64,000 nt of DNA from an uncultured Croceitalea sp. (GTDB lineage: Bacteria; Bacteroidota; Bacteroidia; Flavobacteriales; Flavobacteriaceae), in the NCBI GenBank assembly GCA_947503285.1, contig CANNDD010000004.1:310001-374000 (forward strand), in the 5' to 3' direction. The stretch's first letter is position 1; each line of letters opens with the position of its first letter. The notes under the pieces are model-generated. The model made no database searches, was not told the DNA's origin, and was given only the letters and a program-made list of their open reading frames with translations. The translations under genes were made by a program, and so were the position numbers. Of the stretch, positions 61,486 to 64,000 are shown in pieces.

Positions 61486-62049
61486 TTATTGGGAAACTGA
61501 TTTTAATTTATTTGCGTGGTATTTTTGGATCTTCTTGATTTTAGGGTCAATAACTAACTGACAATAGGGTTGTTCGGTATTCGCATTGTAATAATTATGA
61601 TGCACTTCCTCAGCTTTATAAAACGGTTGGGCCTCAGAAATTACAGTTACTATCGGAGTATCAAAAATACGTTGCTTTTCTAAAAAGGAGATAAACTTTT
61701 CAGAAGCCTCTTTTTGTGCTGCGGAAGTATAAAATATTTCGCTTCGATATCGGGTACCCACATCATTGCCCTGTCGGTTCAACGTTGTGGGATCATGTGT
61801 GGCAAAAAACACCTCTAAAAGCGCCTCATAGGCAATCACCGAAGGGTCAAAAAGCACTTGAACAGCTTCTGCATGACCCGTTCTTTCCGTGCAGACTTCT
61901 CTGTAAGGGGGATTTTTTATGTGTCCACCGGTAAATCCTGGAAAAACCTCCGATACGCCTTCAAGTCTTTGAAAAACCGCTTCCGTACACCAAAAACATC
62001 CATTGGCAAAAATCGCGGTTTCCAAATTTTGATATTTTTGTTTACTCAT
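61486..62049 (-). CDS. msrA: Peptide-methionine (S)-S-oxide reductase
   Basis: 187 aa. Repairs oxidised methionine. The active-site motif '[14 protein letters not shown]' holds the catalytic Cys, and '[20 protein letters not shown]' follows at the C-terminus. The Cys in 'WCTE' and the one in '[12 protein letters not shown]' are at normal places. Operon with folE and probably the 96-aa gene. Confidence 0.96.
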   Translation of the reverse strand: MSKQKYQNLETAIFANGCFWCTEAVFQRLEGVSEVFPGFTGGHIKNPPYREVCTERTGHAEAVQVLFDPSVIAYEALLEVFFATHDPTTLNRQGNDVGTRYRSEIFYTSAAQKEASEKFISFLEKQRIFDTPIVTVISEAQPFYKAEEVHHNYYNANTEQPYCQLVIDPKIKKIQKYHANKLKSVSQ

Positions 62050-62193
62050 TTTATGTAAATGTTAAACAATTAATCCGATAAAACAATAGAACCAATATAT
62101 TTAACTTTTGCTTAGTAATTTGGTCGAAAGACCCGAATCCCATTTTTGTGCAATGCCCACTAATGCTTACTTTCACCATCAATTTAAGAAGCT

Positions 62194-62865
62194 ATGATCA
62201 AAGCGGCCACTATTCAAAAGTATTATGGGGACCTAGAGGTACTTAAAGGTGTTGATATACAAATCGATACGGGTGAAATCGTCTCTATTGTAGGGCCTTC
62301 GGGTGCAGGAAAAACCACCCTACTTCAAATTTTAGGCACCTTGGATACCCCCACGAATAAGCCGGTTAGCCGTATTGAGATAAAAGGTATTGATGTCACC
62401 AAACTCAACGACAAAAAATTGGCTAAGTTTAGAAATGAAAATATTGGTTTCATTTTTCAGTTTCACCAACTATTACCTGAGTTTACCGCTTTGGAAAATG
62501 TTTGTATTCCGGCCTTTATCAAAAAAACACCAAAGGCCGAAGCTGAAAAAAGGGGAAAAGAGCTATTGGATTTTCTGGGCCTGTCGCACCGCCATGGCCA
62601 TCGCCCCAAAGAATTATCGGGCGGCGAGCAACAGCGTGTCGCCGTTGCCCGTTCACTGATCAACGCACCTTCGGTTATTTTTGCCGATGAGCCCAGTGGT
62701 AATCTAGATTCGGAAAGCGCGGAAAACCTGCATCAGCTATTTTTTAAACTACGGGAAGAATTCGGCCAAACTTTTGTCATCGTAACGCACAACAAAGAAC
62801 TGGCCGATATGGCAGATCGTAAACTGACCATGGTCGATGGTTTGATCGTAAACCCCATAGCATGA
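62194..62865 (+). CDS. lolD: Lipoprotein-releasing system ATPase LolD
   Basis: 223 aa, MacB/LolD-type ATPase. Walker A '[12 protein letters not shown]', Q-loop '[18 protein letters not shown]' (LolD-typical), signature '[16 protein letters not shown]', Walker B '[12 protein letters not shown]', switch 'VTHNKELA'. LolCDE extracts lipoproteins from the inner membrane. The permease genes are not in this window. The stop overlaps the next start by 4 nt. Confidence 0.9.
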   Translation: MIKAATIQKYYGDLEVLKGVDIQIDTGEIVSIVGPSGAGKTTLLQILGTLDTPTNKPVSRIEIKGIDVTKLNDKKLAKFRNENIGFIFQFHQLLPEFTALENVCIPAFIKKTPKAEAEKRGKELLDFLGLSHRHGHRPKELSGGEQQRVAVARSLINAPSVIFADEPSGNLDSESAENLHQLFFKLREEFGQTFVIVTHNKELADMADRKLTMVDGLIVNPIA

Positions 62866-63626
62866 CCAAAGGGGAATTAAAACGCTTTTTAGATGAAAAA
62901 GCGGCAGAATACGAGCACCCCAAATTTTTAGAGGCTGATCCCCTACAGATTCCGCATCGGTTTTCGAAAAAGGAAGATATTGAGATCAGCGGTTTTTTAA
63001 CGGCGACCATTTCCTGGGGCAACCGCAAAAGTATTATAAATAATGCCTCTCGATTAATGGGACTGTTGGACAATAGTCCTTATGATTTCGTACTGAACCA
63101 CCATAAAAATGATTTGGATGCATTGAACCCTTTTGTGCACCGAACCTTCAATGGCCAAGATCTGGGTTATTTCATTACCGCATTGCGACATATCTATAAC
63201 CATCATGGTGGCCTTGAACCGATATTTTCATTAGGGCAAGGGCAGAAATCACTGCAAGGGGCCATTTCAACATTTAAACAACTTTTTTTTGAACTGCCCC
63301 ATGAAGTCCGTACCCAAAAACACGTTTCAGATCCCTTAAAGGGTTCAGCGGCAAAACGTATCAATATGTTTTTACGTTGGATGGTACGTTCTTCCATGAA
63401 AGGGGTCGATTTTAATCTTTGGAAAGAAATTCCGCCCGCTAAACTTTCTTGCCCCCTTGATGTGCACTCGGGCAATGTGGCCCGAAAGCTAAAACTGCTC
63501 AAACGAAAGCAAAACGATGCCAAAGCTTTAGCCGAATTGGATGATAATTTAAGAAAATTAGACCCCCTGGACCCCGTCAAATATGATTTTGCACTTTTCG
63601 GATTGGGTGTGTTCGAAAAGTTTTAA
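62862..63626 (+). CDS. TIGR02757-family protein
   Basis: 254 aa, with the family's typical blocks '[20 protein letters not shown]', '[17 protein letters not shown]' and '[20 protein letters not shown]', and the ending '[17 protein letters not shown]'. It belongs to the HhH-GPD-like superfamily by fold resemblance ('[14 protein letters not shown]'), but its enzymatic role is not known. Coupled with lolD by a 4-nt overlap. Confidence 0.86.
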   Translation: MTKGELKRFLDEKAAEYEHPKFLEADPLQIPHRFSKKEDIEISGFLTATISWGNRKSIINNASRLMGLLDNSPYDFVLNHHKNDLDALNPFVHRTFNGQDLGYFITALRHIYNHHGGLEPIFSLGQGQKSLQGAISTFKQLFFELPHEVRTQKHVSDPLKGSAAKRINMFLRWMVRSSMKGVDFNLWKEIPPAKLSCPLDVHSGNVARKLKLLKRKQNDAKALAELDDNLRKLDPLDPVKYDFALFGLGVFEKF

Positions 63627-63793
63627 TAAATCAATCTAGGGGCAAATCCCTTGCCTTTAGTCGAAAACTTCGATATTTTTCCTTACAATCTTTCTTTCGC
63701 TTTGCACAAGACGTAAAGCAATTGGCGGTAACTAATAGTTCTTTAATCGCCTTTGAACGAAACCCAAACCTATTGGTCTTTAGTCATGGTGGT

Positions 63794-64000
63794 TCAGTTC
63801 GATGTTCCATACGCCTTGTCGGTCAATGTGCTCATAAAAGCGATAATGGCCTCGGTCTCTTTTGTTGTGAGGCCAAGGGAATCTGGAGGTAACGTTTGAT
63901 ACGGAACCTCAAGGCCCATACCTTGACCACCACCCACATTATAAAAATTCATGACCTCATCTAGGGTTTGGTAGACCCCATTATGCATATAGGGTGCAGT
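63794..64000 (-). CDS. Di-haem cytochrome c peroxidase, C-terminal part
   Basis: The last 68 codons of a gene that continues past the right edge. The reading starts at the edge with TAPYMHNGVYQTLDEVMNFY, the C-terminal axial Met and following region of bacterial di-haem CCP/MauG enzymes. It goes on 'LGLTTKETEAIIAFMSTLTD', the typical last helix. The family reduces H2O2 in the periplasm using cytochrome c. The haem-binding motifs are outside the window. Confidence 0.88.
   Translation of the reverse strand, partial: TAPYMHNGVYQTLDEVMNFYNVGGGQGMGLEVPYQTLPPDSLGLTTKETEAIIAFMSTLTDKAYGTSN

Overview
The window is a piece of chromosome from a member of the Bacteroidota, almost certainly family Flavobacteriaceae and probably marine. 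The evidence is a fused LpxC-FabZ enzyme, a PorX-type response regulator with a PglZ domain (type IX secretion control), TonB-dependent receptors with carboxypeptidase-regulatory-like N-terminal domains, DUF5916 and DUF3526 proteins, and -7 promoter elements of the TAnnTTTG type. No rRNA or tRNA gene was seen. The genus cannot be named from the sequence.

Layout. 1-4.3 kb (minus strand): lipid A genes lpxA (cut by the window edge), lpxC-fabZ and lpxD, then an HD phosphohydrolase. 4.3-5.9 kb: porX. 5.9-13.7 kb: an accessory block between porX and tsaE. It holds a small membrane protein, two double-glycine-leader peptides (one only 47 aa), two paralogous 103-aa HTH proteins, a C39-peptidase ABC exporter split by an in-frame TGA, a frameshifted HlyD adaptor, an XRE-like regulator and two paralogous membrane proteins. 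This looks like a bacteriocin/RiPP export locus that is partly decayed. 13.7-16.8 kb: tsaE, a 44-aa exported peptide, a third membrane paralog, ald and a DUF4258-like protein. 16.8-19.2 kb: an array of a 73-bp double-hairpin unit at a 107-bp period, interrupted by a GIY-YIG nuclease gene. 19.2-30.6 kb: housekeeping genes (proline dehydrogenase, aroB, DinB, Lrp, XRE, a lipoprotein, TerC, sterol desaturase, parC, parE). 30.8-33.2 kb: two AT-rich lipoproteins, one with LRR-like repeats. 33.2-40.3 kb: ychF, ferredoxin, acyl-CoA reductase, serC, a four-helix-bundle protein, serA, DUF937 and small membrane or secreted proteins.

40.3-59.9 kb is the most interesting region: about 20 kb of plus-strand genes, most of them separated by 0-30 nt, which look like a metal or metallophore transport system. 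It contains two TonB-dependent receptors, two ABC modules (one ATPase plus two DUF3526 permeases each), a MerC-like protein, a DUF5916 protein, several lipoproteins and a secreted aspartoacylase-like enzyme. Three small proteins with a CxxC motif and a C-terminal RGPP/RPPP motif each stand directly in front of a receptor or ATPase gene. They resemble DUF2946 proteins, which include a copper-responsive upstream-ORF regulator. A bidirectional terminator closes the region.

59.9-64 kb: a His-rich coiled-coil lipoprotein, a small membrane protein, folE, msrA, lolD, a TIGR02757 protein and the C-terminal end of a di-haem cytochrome c peroxidase cut by the right edge.
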